From positions 62,001-126,000 of the forward strand of contig SJRY01000231.1 in assembly GCA_011319805.1 (NCBI GenBank): DNA of 64,000 nucleotides, in the 5' to 3' direction. The notes under the pieces are model-generated. The model saw nothing but the letters and a program-made list of their open reading frames with translations, made no database searches and was not told where the DNA came from. This DNA is from Macrocybe gigantea (lineage: Eukaryota; Basidiomycota; Agaricomycetes; Agaricales; Callistosporiaceae). The position numbers and the translations under genes are program-made. This document shows positions 22,065 through 34,520 of this stretch, one piece after another. How positions within the stretch are numbered: position 1 is the stretch's first letter; every line of letters begins with the position of its first letter.

Positions 22065-25000
22065 TTAGTTGTTGTAGATGTTCCAACTCTGAAACATCCT
22101 GTCAGCATATCTCACACGTCTGCAAACCAGACCGTAACTTACTTTACGCCAGCGCAAGCCCCAATGCTCAGCAATAGGACCGTCGATGCCGAACGCCATG
22201 CCCTTGAACCACCAGAAGGCGAACAGGAGCAGGGCCGCACAGGCTCCAAAGACGATCTGCTTCGTCTTGTCTGTGAAACGCCTCGAGGAGAATATGAAGT
22301 GGTCCATGATATGGGCACACATGAGGACGGAGAAGTACAGAGTTGGGAGCTGCCGAGCAGTCACCGTGAGTTTACGTGACAAAGGATTGAATGGCGCTCA
22401 GAGGCGGGAGTTTGAGAGAATACTCACGTAATGGTGAACGTAGGTTACTCGACCCATGATCAAGAAAGGCACTGTCAAGGAGGTCGATGATCAGCCTAGC
22501 ATAAGAAAAGCGCATTGCGTCCAAGAAGGAACGTACGGTAATGGAACGCCCAGCCGTAAAAGGCAATCTTGCCAACGTAGAGGTAGTGATCCCATTCACC
22601 TGCACATTCATACAAGAAGCTTTAATCCGAGCGAGTGTTAATTCTAGAAATCGACTTACGTGGATCCATGTCAATGTACTTGCGTTGCTTTCGTATAATA
22701 TACACAACGAATGAGATGAGGCCGATAATAAGCGAAATTGAACCACCCCATGCGACAAAGGGCGAGCCAGGGAGGAGGTAATATTTGAGCTGGTTGTCGC
22801 CCCAACCGCACATTCGCAGGCCAAGATGAAGGAATGGCCAATCGAACGGTTTGGAAGCAAGGATGTCTTCTTTGTCCGGATCGGGAATCAAAGCGTTGTT
22901 GGACGTCATCATCGCTACGTTGAGATGCCAGAAGTCGCGCAGGAATGGCGAGCGGTAGTACTTCACGTCAGCAGGAGGCACTGCGCAAAGCATGACATAA
23001 TAAGTACAAAAGAAAAACAGTGACCAAAAGACAAAGACGGGAGAGACGAACTCACAGCGATCATTCCAGTGGTTCTCGACGTTCCAATAGGTATGTGTAT
23101 CCTTCGGGTTGTTCTCCTTATCGCAGCTAACTTCGACTTGCTTGAAGCCCCACTGCGGCAGATTAGCATTCGCAGCACGGAGATAGCAGCCCAGCTCGCG
23201 ATGGCGGAAGCGCAGGCGCGTGGTGAGCGGGTGAATTCGCTTGACGTGCGTTCCTTGCTTGATATCGTCTACGACCTCCACGACCCAAAAGTCACTCACA
23301 TCTCCGACGGTCGAGTTTCCGTAACATGACACTTCATAGTTGAGCTTTGTGAGGGGCGCGGCGATGGTGTGAGAGTGCAAGTTCCGCGTCGTCGGTGTGT
23401 GGCTCAGACGGATGATGTCGCCGTGTGCGAGATACCTGATCTCGTCGTTGGGGTTGTACTCGCGCTCGTCCCAGCGTGGCAGGATCGTCCAGTGATTGTT
23501 ATCATCCTTATAATGGTAGCACGTCACCTGCTGCTGTCCGGATCCGACTGGATAGGTTTGGACATGGGAATGCAAAAGGCCACCTCCCCAACCCATGTTC
23601 TTGAGAGTAACCTTGGACCCGATGGCAACGTCTGTAGAATACAATCCATCAATTCTGTTATCCAAAGGAAAGAATGATGATCACCACTTACCGAGGGGAC
23701 TATTCGCAAAATCGTTTCCCACCAAGTTTGCCTGGAACAAGGAGCTCATTTGCGCATCTCCAGGCCCAGAATGATTCAGGACCATGAAGTGAATCTTGAA
23801 AGACAACATAAAGACGAATATCGGGACGATAATCAAGCACATTATTCTCGCGCCCCAGTGTTTCGCTTGGTCCCGCTGTCGCGAAAATTGTCAGCTTGCG
23901 TGGTTGAACAAGATGTAATGCAGTGTACCTACAGCCGACATTTTAAGGTCACCGAATTTCTCCCAAAGATCCTCAATAGTATATACTCCCACTAGTGCCG
24001 TGACGAATAAACCGATCATTTTAACACTACCTCGAGTGAGCGTTCGAGAATAGTCGCCACGGCAGGCGATGCATACCTAGTTACACAGCCGATTGAGATA
24101 CCGGTCATAGTAAGCCAAAGCCACCAGTCGAACGAGAAGGATCTAGGAGCCATAGGTTCACAGTCAGAGTAGAATAAGGGAAAAGCCGAACGAGGGCACG
24201 CACTGATGTTGTTGGTTGTGGAATTTTGTCAAACAAAAGACGGTAAGGAACGTAAAGAACAAAAGCATGGAATCCAACAAAATGAAACGAGAGATGCATA
24301 ACCAAGCCACATCTGCGCGTTGTGTCAGTCTTGGCCAGAAGCCACGAAAAGGAGAAACAAAGACTATACCAAGAAGAACCATAAGAGCGACGAGATGACA
24401 GGCATAAGGTGACATGCCCAGTTCCACAGCGGTATACCAGCCCAGCGGAACCATCGCGACACCAAATGTCGCCAATATCACGCGCATCGCCACGTAGGGC
24501 ACATTTGCAGGGTACTCGGCGCCGCTCTTAAAATCAAAGCTGCCATCATAGCCGGACAGCAGGCCGGCGAGGCCGACGAGCATCTTCCCGAGAGGCGGAT
24601 GAACGTCGAAGTAGAACTCGCGCTTGAGGTAGTGCGAGCCGAACTTGCCAAAGTGGGCCTCGTCCCAGACGACGATGTTGGATTTGCCGATGTTGTGGTA
24701 TCGCGTCCAGCAGGACAGGAGGGTATACACGATCGGAGGGATGTGCTCGAGGTTCTGAAAGAGAAATTCTCGCTGTGGATGAGGAGTGAAGCGACGTTAG
24801 TGACGCCAGATCATTCACGACAATGGAACGGCCTGGTACACGCACGATGGACGTTGGAGGCGGAGGAGGTGGCTGGGGGAGGCGCCCGCTGCCTACACGA
24901 TTCCTGACTGCCTGGGCTTTGCGGTAGACATCCTTCCCCTCGTCGTCGTACTCCCTAATGTACTCTTTCTCTGACGCGCCTTGCATACCAATGGATTCAG

Positions 25001-25190
25001 GACCCTTGACTACTCGTCTCCGAGCCTTCTCCTCGGTCATGTAATGCAGCGGCAGCTCCTCCTGATGAGATGAAGGCCAGTTGGTCGACGGGTACGGAAT
25101 TTCTTCAAATTCGGACGAAGAGCTTGTTGGTGTGTCAGGATCAGAAGCGCCGAAATCCAGAGCGACCGCGGAAGGTTCATCAGCTAACAA
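22065..25190 (-). CDS. PMT2: Protein O-mannosyltransferase, PMT2 family
   Basis: A membrane enzyme of the endoplasmic reticulum that transfers mannose from dolichyl-phosphate-mannose to Ser/Thr of secretory proteins; PMT2 normally pairs with PMT1. About twelve exons, all GT-AG. Visible in order: acidic cytosolic N-terminus, [20 protein letters not shown] with the loop-1 acidic residues, [10 protein letters not shown], several membrane helices, MIR-domain loop ([33 protein letters not shown]), then [18 protein letters not shown] with GLRMCGWGD, more helices ([16 protein letters not shown]), and the end WRKSWNIYNN. The SHVQTYP and GLRMCGW signatures favour PMT2 over PMT1 and PMT4. The 5' end is unresolved: the frame opens at 25190 without an ATG, so a short first exon is missing. 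Confidence 0.9.
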
Positions 25191-25461
25191 GCCGACGGTT
25201 TTAAGCGAGACTTGGCTTCTCTGGTGGTTTGTAGAGGCCTATGGCCTTCTCGAGAGATGGCAGTCCAAGTACAAGATAAAGTCGGTATGAATGCTACTCT
25301 TCAAGACCATTCACTACTGCGCCCAGGCACATGACCTTGCTTGCCACGTCAAAGGCAGCCAGAATCATAATATGTTCATCATGTACAGCAAGAAAGAGAA
25401 TCATTAGAATCAAGTACAGACACTGCCCTAATCATCACAAAGCACACTCCAGAAACATGAA

Positions 25462-26709
25462 TCATGTCTGCTTTTGATGCCGTTGGTACACAGCTGCGCC
25501 CACGCCTTTATGTTAGATTTTGCCGTAGAAACATGAATTTTTTTTTGTCAAAACACTTGCCTGATACCATCGCGTGGTCTCGCTCATAGGGTTCTAACGT
25601 GACTTGTTCCAGAGGCTTGAACTGGTTTTGCTTGAGTGTTTGAACCTCCGATGCGAATACAACCTCGGGAGGGACTGTCGAATCTACACAGCTCGCTTTG
25701 ATAGAGATGACGGCGTGACCTCCATCCTTGAGGAAGCTTTGGGCATTTTGGACGACGATACGGGCCTGGTCGGGTTGTGCAATATCTGCAAAGATCACAT
25801 CGACTGCGGAAAGCAACATCCGGTATCTGTTGGGCAGACGAGCATCCTCGACTATAGCTACAAAAAAGCCATGGTTGAGCAAGATGAAAAGGTCGATCTG
25901 AAATAGAGCGTACGAATGACATTCGTCCGTTTTTTGGCCATGTTGATCAGGTCGCGACCTGTTCTCAGAGAGAATTCCACTGCATACACCACTCCTTCCT
26001 AAAAAGATATTCAGCCCGGTTGAATGGAAAAGTAGGGGAAAAAATCAAACGCACAGGTCCAACAATATCCGCAACATGACTGACACTGGTTCCGCTCGCC
26101 GCACCCAAGTACAGCACTTTAGCGCCCGGCTTGATGAAGATATCGTCCAGGCCCCCAAGAACGCCAGCGGCCAACTTGCTACGGAACGGGTTCCAAACCC
26201 TGTACTCCGTCTTTGTGCCCTCGATGCCACCGTCGATCGTTATCCGCTTCTCGCCATACACCGATTCGCCGGGCACAAGATTTTTGGTGACAAGCATGTG
26301 GTCCTTGCCCTTTGCGATGAACACTCCGGGATGTCTGTGGGGTTCGAGGACCGTGTTCGAACCGCCCCTGGCTCCGCCTCTGCCACCCCTCCCCCTTGGA
26401 GCGCCACGACCGCCCCGCATAGGTTTACCTCCCCACCACGGCCTCGACCAGCGCCGCCTCGGCCACCTGCCCCTCCACGAGCCGCACCTGAAAGCAATCC
26501 GGATCAATTTTTTTTTTCGCAATACGCAGTCAGGATGGAAAGGACGCACCGCGCCCACCTCTAAAACCGCCTCGATCGCCGCCGCCTCCACGGCCACCGC
26601 CTCTACCGCCTCCTCTACCTCCAAAACCGCCACGACCGCCAGATGCGCCTGCAATTCACGATCCAATCAAAATCCATGCGTTTACAGCGCCATACATACC
26701 AAAAGCCAT
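25462..26709 (-). CDS. NOP1: Fibrillarin, box C/D snoRNP 2'-O-methyltransferase
   Basis: Nucleolar SAM-dependent methyltransferase guided by box C/D snoRNAs to 2'-O-methylate rRNA. Exons: 26709-26700, 26648-26550, 26487-26055, 25998-25914, 25857-25561 and 25493-25462. The N-terminus is a Gly/Arg-rich GAR domain; the core shows [38 protein letters not shown] (SAM loop), [23 protein letters not shown] and [10 protein letters not shown]; the end is VYQRHQKQT. Exon 1 encodes only ten bases. The last intron is GC-AG (AG|GCAAGT at 25560) and is needed to reach the conserved tail. In exon 3 the GAR frame shifts at the run 26431-26434; one added base joins it to [10 protein letters not shown]. Confidence 0.93.
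25494..25560 (-). other. GC-AG intron in fibrillarin
   Basis: 67 nt, donor CAG|GCAAGT, acceptor GCGCAG. It joins ...DHAMVS to VYQRHQKQT, the expected fibrillarin C-terminus; reading through instead adds an unrelated Lys/Phe-rich tail. Confidence 0.75.
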
Positions 26710-27624
26710 TTATTGTCGCTCTTTCGTTGGTTTATTCGTCGGTTGTATTGCAGAATGTCCAACAAATTTTTTTCACGCTTCCAAACTTGGACAAAGGCCA
26801 AGCAATAGCCAAACATGTTCAAATTGGGCATCTTATCTTATCTCCACCTTTTTCTTTTTTTCTTTTCCCGAACCTGAGTTTTAGAAAAGGGATGGATTCA
26901 TTCTTACTTACCTACTGGTTACGTCCGTTCAGGAGCCTCCGCTCACCCTTTGGAATACTCGTTTCCTCTCAGGTTCAGCGTCTAGCTCGGCGTCGATTCT
27001 TACACGTCCTACGGAACATTCACTCGCCCGCAAATTTGGATAGCACCGGTCGCCGTTGTCACCAGGGGCTCCCTTCGCGAAACGGTCGGTGGAATCTAGT
27101 CTCGGAACCAATCTTGAAGCCCACTTGTGAAGCATGCAGAAGCTCATGGTCGTCAATTGTAAACGATCACAGGAGCTCGGCTATCTCTCGTGTCACTCGC
27201 TTCGCGCTCCAATGCAGTCAACAAGTCAATCTATATATTTCCCTTCATTGTTTTCCTAGCCGCCGCCAAGCCGCCTGTCCTTCATAAGCCTCGAAACAGA
27301 CCTGCCCCTTACCCCACGACGAAGCCCTGCCTTTTCCTCTTGGATCTGGAACGACTTTAAAGCGTCCAGGGCAAACCCACACGCCGCTGCTGCCCCCTCT
27401 TACCGGAAAATACCTCTGCCGGCACAATGAACGCCAAATAACAGAAACTCAGATGTGGATGCTTGTTATGTAAGGCCAACGGAGGTACTTCCGTTACATG
27501 GGCCGACAGTAGCTGATTGATGCCTATTTCCAAAACCGATTTCCCATGTTCTCAAATACTGACTCCGCGCGACTCTGAGGCTTCGCTTTTCTTTCGCCTC
27601 TTTCCCTTCTCCTCGCCTGTCGCG
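26710..27624. other. Divergent promoter region, fibrillarin and MFS gene
   Basis: About 0.9 kb between two divergent starts. Open frames here lack domains, splice support and family features. Pyrimidine tracts lie near 26840-26870. Confidence 0.45.
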
Positions 27625-29919
27625 ATGTCGACAGTGCCCGTCCTCCCTGATGACGATCGCATCCTCGCCGAAGGGAATGAGAAGCAGCGCCCCCACACAA
27701 CAGAATCCTCGCCGGCGTCGAGCTTAACGATACCAGGGAAGAAACATGATGAGAAGGCCGGCGAGGTGTCGACAACTTCAGAAGAGGTCAAGAATGCAGA
27801 CGCTCACCGGGCTTCTGATTTCCCGGATGGCGGGCTCAGAGCCTGGCTCATCGTGCTTGGGGTATGCCCTTTCCTTCCTTTCACTTCTAAACCTCCTTCT
27901 CCCAACTTCATCATCGACTGACCCACCCGTATTCCTTTTGGTCCAAGCAGGCGATGTGTAACACATTTTCAACGTGTGTCTGTGATTTATCCTTTCCTCT
28001 TTTTCTCACACCTCCATTGCCATCGGCGTGCCCCATCAGACGCTTTCCGCCGTTGCGGCCGCCATAGCATGCCGAGGCTCCGAGCTTACTCGAGGCAGAT
28101 TTGCCGATATGTCCATTGTCAATCTTCCCCTGTTTTGCCTTCATTCTGTAATCATGAAATCATCTGACGTCCTGACTGACATATCGTTTTCTATTTTTAA
28201 AGGTTCGGCTTTGTGAATTCATGGGGTGTAGGTGACCGGCGACTCTTCGGCATACTTGACTGACATGTGCTTGTTTTACTGAGCAGACTTTCCAAGCATA
28301 CTATCAACAAGACCTATTACGCGACACACCACCGTCTAGCATGTGAGTATTTCCTGCGCTTCTGCATCTTGAGCACGCTCTCATCATCTTAACCCTCAGT
28401 GCATGGATAGGATCCATACAGGTCCGTCAACCCACATCGACAGACATCGCCAAACTGACAACAAGCAAACCGTTCCGCGGCGTTAACAGTATGCTCTGAT
28501 ATTCCTCCCAGGACTTGTTGTTGGCCGTCTCTTCGACATTGGTTATTTCCGATCAATCTTTCTCACGAGCAGCGTCATCCTCCTTGTATCAACATTTCTG
28601 GTTGCAGAGTGTTCACAATATTGGCATTTTCTGCTTTGTCAGGGAATCGCGGCTGGTGTAGGTGTTATATTCCGACAATTCTCCGTGGTGTGTTAGTTTC
28701 CTATTTTTTCTTGTCGTGCAGCTGGCTTGTGGAGGCATTTTTGGGCCAACCACCGCTGTAATTGCCCACTGGTTCAAGCGTAGGCGTGGTATCGCCATGG
28801 GCTTCGTGGCAGTTGGGTCATCTGTAGGAGGCACCGTGATCCCCATCGCTGCGCACAAGCTCATTCCGCTAATCGGGTATGTCCATTTCTCTCGCATCGT
28901 GTGAGAGGGATAAAAATTGAAATTCACCCCGGAAAACACGCAGGTTTAGATGGACAATGCGGATCATCGGCTTCATCCTCCTCGTGACTCTCGGAATCGC
29001 AAACTTGGTGTGTAATCGGGTCTTTTCCGTGCATTCGACCCCGCCCTGTTAATGGGGCGTCACAGCTTCTAAAACGTCGGCTGCCACCATTGAAAGTCGA
29101 AGGCGGCTTGCTGAACCTGCGCGCTTTCAAGTCTGCCCCTTTTACGGTATACTGCATATCGGCGTTTGTGTGTTTCCTGGGAATATACACAGGCAAGTTC
29201 TCGATCAACGTATACCGGAACCGATCCGCCTAAATTACTGTTTTAGTCCTGACATACATCGATATCAGCGCCTTGCAGGTCGGAATCTCTCCTGACTTGT
29301 CATTCTATCTTGTAGCGATTGCGAATGCTAGTTCATTGTTTGGACGTTACGCTTCGGGTTGCTGTGCGATCGCATTGGTGAGGGTCCTTCACCGTTCATT
29401 CTGTTTCTATCAACGATTGTTGTTTCTAGGTCCCATGAACGTCATGATACCCTTCACGGCTGCGGCCGGCGTTTTTACGTACGCCTGGCCGTTTGCAAGA
29501 ACACAGAGCTCGCTCATCGCCGTCACCGTCCTGTATGGGTACGTATCCCTTTCGTTCAACCGTCCGCGCAATAGACCTACCGCTTCGTCCTTTTCTGAAC
29601 AGATTTTCATCGGGCTGCTACGTTTCATTACTGTCAAATCCGATGATGGAGCTTGGTGATACAACAGACGTTGGTCGTCGATTAGGCATGTTCATGACCA
29701 TCTTTTCTCTGGGCGCCCTCGCTGGTCCTCCCATATCTGGCGCGATCAACACCGCGACGGGTGGTTTTGAGGCAGTTGGATACTATGCAGGTACGTTGAA
29801 AATGATGAGTTCGACGGTCTCATCTGAAGCATCCCTCAGGTTCAACAGTGATGTTGGGGGTATTGCTGATGGCCACTGTGCGGCACCTGGTGCTTCGTCG
29901 TTGGATTGGTAAATTCTGA
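27625..29919 (+). CDS. MFS transporter, monocarboxylate porter-like, copy 1
   Basis: Start ATG at 27625, stop TGA 29917-29919, about twelve exons. The cytosolic N-terminus ends in the family entry motif FPDGGLRAWLIVLG; then come FGFVNSWG, FQAYYQQDLL, AWIGSIQYALIFLPG, VVGRLFDIGYF, GPTTAVIAHWFKRRRGIAMG, GSSVGGTVIPIAAH, FRWTMRIIGFI and GDTTDVGRRLGMFM, closing with VLRRWIGKF. These are typical of fungal MCT-like carriers of about twelve helices in the plasma membrane; the substrate cannot be read from sequence. One intron (29193-29246) is GC-AG. At 29356-29360 one base is missing relative to YASGLLCDRIG, as judged from copy 2. The next gene is a paralogue in the same orientation. Confidence 0.87.
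29193..29246 (+). other. GC-AG intron in MFS copy 1
   Basis: Donor CAG|GCAAGT, acceptor TTTTAG. The paralogue at 30323-32242 has an intron at the same codon with the GT donor CCC|GTAAGC. Confidence 0.8.
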
Positions 29920-30322
29920 ATGCGATCCAGCCATTCCACAAAACGCGCTGGCTATTGTTTGCATATCTTCATTTCTGCAGTGAGCCTATTTATTACCCTG
30001 CCTGCTCTAGAATTCTCCTAGATCACGACCGCAACGTACAGTACATTCGAACTTGACATATGGATCCTACATTTTCATCGTATACATGTATCGAGTATTC
30101 AATACGAGCATTTTCCGGTGCCCCCAGGCTCAATTACCCCAGAATACAAGATCAGGGACCATCCTAATCGATGCTCCGCGCCGCAAGGAACGGCCAATGG
30201 TCCGATCTGACCAAGTGATCCTGATCGGAATAGCTAAATTCCGAGGTTCAGGTATCGTGGTTCGAACTTCGAGCACCTCGTGTGCGCCACGAGTCATAAA
30301 AAACTGCTTTCTACAAAAATTT

Positions 30323-32242
30323 ATGACCGCCTCATTGACGATGTCGCAGAGTGTTGCTGCAGCTCAGGATGAAGTGAGTCAACTCGATGGTGTGTCGGCT
30401 TCGTTCTTGTCATGGTCTTTTGGTTTGATTTCCATTTTATTAGACAAAACTGAAAGAACAGCTTTTGAGCCCAACCGCGAGGAAGACTATCCAGATGGTG
30501 GACTGAGGGCATGGCTCGTCGTCGCTGGTGTGAGCAGTTTGCTGCTCTGAATTCTTGTTTTAGCTTCTCATATGGCTTCTGAGAAGACATGGTGTTCTAC
30601 CTTTTCGACGTATGCTCGAGATTGTGTCACATCATCACTAGCTAACAAGCAGGCGCTCACAGTTTTGGGTTGGTTAATGCTTGGGGAGTGGGTCGTTTCG
30701 CTTTGTGCACTCTGCCATCAATAACCATTTTATGCACATGTCAGGTCTTCCAAGCTTACTATGAAACCCATATCCTGAAGGACTCGTCTTCTTCCAACAT
30801 GTGAGCAGGAGGAGCAGCAATGTGCCGTCGGTACTGGGGCTTGACGTCACATAGCGCTTGGATAGGATCGCTGCAGTACGCGCTCGTATTCTTTCCAGCG
30901 ATTCTCGTCGGCCGTCTATTCGATCTGGGTTGGTTCCGGTTGCCGTATGCATTGGGCAGCATGTGTCTCGTCATCGCGACTTTTCTGACCGCTGAATGCA
31001 AGCGCTATTGGCAATTTCTTCTCTGTCAGGGAATTTTCATGGGAGTGCGTACACGATCGTTTCTACTTCCGTTCAGGGATTCGCCAATCAAGTCTCCGTT
31101 TGGCGCAGATATCATGCGGTGTATGTTATGGTCCTATCATTGCCATCATCGGTCACTGGTTCAGACGACGAAGGGGCCTCGCTTTGTCAATTATGGCTTT
31201 TGGTTCGTCTGTCGGTGGAACAATATTTCCCATAGCAGCCCGAGGGCTCATTCCGAAAGTCGGGTTAGTAAACCACGTCTCCTCGATTTGCTTCTTAGGC
31301 TGACATTTACCATCAGCTTTCAGTGGACGATGCGAATTATTGCTTTCATCCTTATCATAACGTTGGGATTCTCTTTTCTCGCTATGACCCGGCGCCTTCC
31401 TGGCAAGGATGTGCCGGGAGGTCTATTAAACTGGAGATCTTTGAAGTCGCCCGCGTTCACAATTTACTGTCTTTCGAGCTTTGTGGCATATCTTGGAATG
31501 TACACCCGTAAGCGAGATTCAATACTTCTCGTGTACCTCATACGTGAGTTAACCTGTGCCTTTCAGTCCTCACCTTTGTGGATATCAGCGCGGTATCAGC
31601 GGGCGTTCCTTCAAATTTTTCCTTCTACCTAGTAAGTATATCGAATGCGGCATCTGGCTTTGGTCGACTCGCCACAGGCTTGGTTGTCGATAAAATCGGT
31701 TCGTGCACGCCGAGTGTCTCGTAGCGATTTAAGTTCATCTGCAGTGCGTCCAGGCGCCGTCAACTTCATCGTCCCAATGACGGTAGCTGCCGCGATGGTA
31801 ACATACGTCTGGCCATTGGCTCACACTAAAAGTCAGTTTATTGCAATTGTGACTCTTTATGGGTAATGCATTTCACGTATCCTGAACGGGGCTGCTTTTG
31901 ATTGTACCATTGCTAGGTTTACGTCCTCCGCCTACGTTTCCACGTTCCAAATGCCGATCTACGAGCTTGGTGAGATCGAGGACGTCGGTCGTCGCGCCGG
32001 CATGGCCATGATATTCTCCGCGCTTGGGGCTGTAGCAGGCCCCCCGATATCTGGTGCTATAAACGGTGCATCAAAGAGCTTCTCGACCGTGGGTTACTAT
32101 GCTGGTAGGCCGACGGCCATTGCTATGTCGTCTGGGCATGAGTCTCACCACGTTTATTACAGGAAGCATGATGTTGCTTGCCTGCATAATGATGCTCATG
32201 ACGAGATATCTAGTCCTGCGTCGGATCCGAGGGAAATTCTAG
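30323..32242 (+). CDS. MFS transporter, monocarboxylate porter-like, copy 2
   Basis: A tandem paralogue of the gene at 27625-29919. ATG at 30323 (a second in-frame ATG at 30341), stop TAG 32240-32242. Motifs in order: YPDGGLRAWLVVAG, VFQAYYETHIL, AWIGSLQYALVFFPAILVGR, GPIIAIIGHWFRRRRGLALS, GSSVGGTIFPIAARG, FQWTMRIIAFILI, GFGRLATGLVVDKIG, GEIEDVGRRAGMAM and VLRRIRGKF. Intron positions match copy 1, with the GT donor where copy 1 has GC. All exons join in frame without needing extra bases. Membrane transporter for a small organic acid or similar; substrate unknown. Gene duplication in tandem is the simplest origin. Confidence 0.87.
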
Positions 32243-33283
32243 CATAATGAAAGCATCTTCGGACTCTTGCCCCTAGAATGTACTCAAAAGGCCGCTTTAC
32301 ACTGACAGGAAATGGTCAAAGATGGTGCTCCGCCCAACCAATGACTTGTACAGCAGTTACTCTCAACTAGATCTAGATGCGAAAAAAAAAATTCTTGGCG
32401 AGAAAGTGTAAGTAGCCGTATTGTGTGAGAGCTAAAGATTATCCGCGGGCACGATACTCATATGAAAAGGAAAACTCAGCGGCGGGATAACAATGTACCT
32501 ATGCAGACTAGGGTTTCCAAACTCAGACAACAAAGAGTTATCTGTCAGTTCAGGGCGTGCAACAGGCGGTGCACTTCGTTCCTTAAATGAACTCGCAAGC
32601 ATGAGGTTCGCTACAGACACATTCGGCAGTCTGGTGAGCGTCCTCAAATCCCGAAAAAAGGTCGTTTGGTGTGCGGCATTCCCATATTCGGCCGCGCATT
32701 GAACAAGATGAAATGGACAGCGGCATCAATGTGTTGCGTCCCCAGCATGGACCAGAAATCCTCAAGCGGAAATCGCAAGGACAAATGTTATTGAGCGGAG
32801 GCGGACGGCGGTGGTTTGAGACAAAAGGCAGACATTGTTCCAGATACACATATGTCCTTCCTTGTGGCACTGGTTGGCGACGTCGACCCCTCAAGGTCTA
32901 AGCAACTGGCACCTCGGACGGCACCAATCTGGGACCTCAACAGGCCCACTGGCTCCATCCACATCAGAGGTCAGGCCTCGGGACCATTCCGAGCTGAGAA
33001 GAATAAAGCATACATCATCGCGAGGAGTCAAGAGGGCGAATGTCGGACCATGGCTTTGTTGAGAAGAGTAGCAATAGAAAGTCGGCCATGCCTTTGCAAT
33101 TTGGCCTATCAGAATCACACTCAAAGCCACAACTCACGGATCCTTCCAAAAAAATTTATTGGAATCATCATGTAATACAAGACACGAAGCGCCTGCTAGA
33201 TGTGAGTCAAGAATGCGATTCGGTGGACTATGACCTGATAAGTTCCGGGGAAAGCAAAGGCGCGCTCCAATAGTTTGCTGGTA
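32243..33283. other. Intergenic, no supported gene
   Basis: About 1 kb between the MFS stop and the stop of dephospho-CoA kinase. Several short open frames on both strands overlap each other and none shows a domain, signal peptide or consistent splicing. Confidence 0.5.
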
Positions 33284-34105
33284 CTAATTATCCTTCGACT
33301 TCTTCCGGAACCGTCTTTTCATCCACCTCCAACCCAACAAAACAACGGCGGAGAAAAGACCAACAAATGGAACCACCCAACTAACGAACCACGACCATCC
33401 GACGTCCTCGTTCAGTTTGTCTACTAAAGTGCTCACATTCTGTTCCAAGTCCTGCCTTGTTCCAGAATTGTCGATCACCACGTCCGCGTACTTGACTTTG
33501 TCTGATATGGGCAGTTGGGCGTTGAGTCGCGCAGATGCGTCTTCTTTTGAAGAGTTATCGCGGATCATTAGACGCTGTAATTGTATCTCTGGAGAGCTTG
33601 AGTCAATAGAGTTTGCACTCCGTGCTGGACGTCTGTAGAGCAAGAGAGGGACGAACCAGTAAACAACGATGACTTTGCCCATCCATTTCCACAGACCACC
33701 CTCTATGAGTAAGGGACGTCCACAACGCAGTACTTCTCGCCACTGAACCAATGTTTCAACACGCTCCACGCCATGGCTCGCTGGACAGCAGGATGAACAA
33801 TAGAGTTCAGCTTTCGTCGTTTCTGCTCATCGTTGAAGACGATCGACCCAAGTTTCTTTCTATTTAGAGTCCCATCCGAGAGAAGAATGTCTTGTCCGAA
33901 ATATTCGACTATTCGCGCAAGCGCAGGTGTGCCGGGTTCAACTACCTGGCGCGCTAGGATATCGGCGTCTACGATGGGTATATTCTTCGCCTTGAGTAAA
34001 TCAGAAACAGACGACTTCCCCGTAGCGATGCCGCCCGTCAGCCCTATAACTGCTTTGGAATTAGGGTGATTAGTCGGGCAAGAAGACGAGGAAAGTACCT
34101 AACAT
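33284..34105 (-). CDS. CAB5: Dephospho-CoA kinase with C-terminal membrane anchor
   Basis: Catalyses the last step of coenzyme A synthesis, ATP-dependent phosphorylation of dephospho-CoA. Exons 34105-34099 (seven bases), 34043-33657 and 33596-33284, about 235 aa. Motifs: P-loop GLTGGIATGKSSVSDLL, DADILARQVVEPG, HPAVQRAM, DVPLLIEGGLW and LQRLMIRDNSS. After the kinase fold a 20-residue hydrophobic helix (WFVSWVVPFVGLFSAVVLLG) and a basic tail RRFRKKSKDN follow, suggesting tail-anchoring in a membrane. At 33711-33712 one T (sense strand) is missing in the DVPLLIE motif; as written a stop would follow, but the motif is otherwise perfect, so an under-call is likely. Confidence 0.87.
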
Positions 34106-34520
34106 TTCTGGGCGACAACTTGCCTTGAGCGGAGGAATAGACCTGGTTTGTTTGGGTTTGTGTATACTCCTGCAATTGTCCTACTGAACGTCCACGACAA
34201 TCGAACTTTCCTTCAGGCCAACATATCCATTCAATGGCCCCGCGACTGGCCCTAGATGCTGTCATGGTCTGTGGTTCGAATCAAGCGGTCAAATCTGCTT
34301 CCCGCTAAATGGGGCGCGCTTAGTCCACTGCGGCGAGTGGTCGTCGACTGGACCTACGCTTGAACAAGCTTTAGTAGATTCAATGACGCAGTAATGATCT
34401 TTGGCCACTACATGCAGTCAATGCTGTCTATCTGGTCCACACTCTGTGCGACTTTAAAAAGGATGATCTATCAGGAGGGACTTTCAACAGATGACCTGCC
34501 TTCCAATTCCCCAGCCTGCC
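34106..34520. promoter_or_regulatory. Divergent promoter of CAB5 and a BTB gene
   Basis: 415 nt between divergent starts. A GGTTCGAATC word at 34272 resembles a tRNA B box, but no partner A box or acceptor stem is seen. Confidence 0.35.

Noticed and set aside
26435..26475. A 38-nt intron in the fibrillarin GAR region
   Set aside because: The phase fits, but it is shorter than any other intron here and would remove good Gly/Arg repeats. A missing base in the adjacent run is simpler.
34225..34300. tRNA suggested by GGTTCGAATC at 34272
   Set aside because: No A box at the right distance and no acceptor stem pairing.
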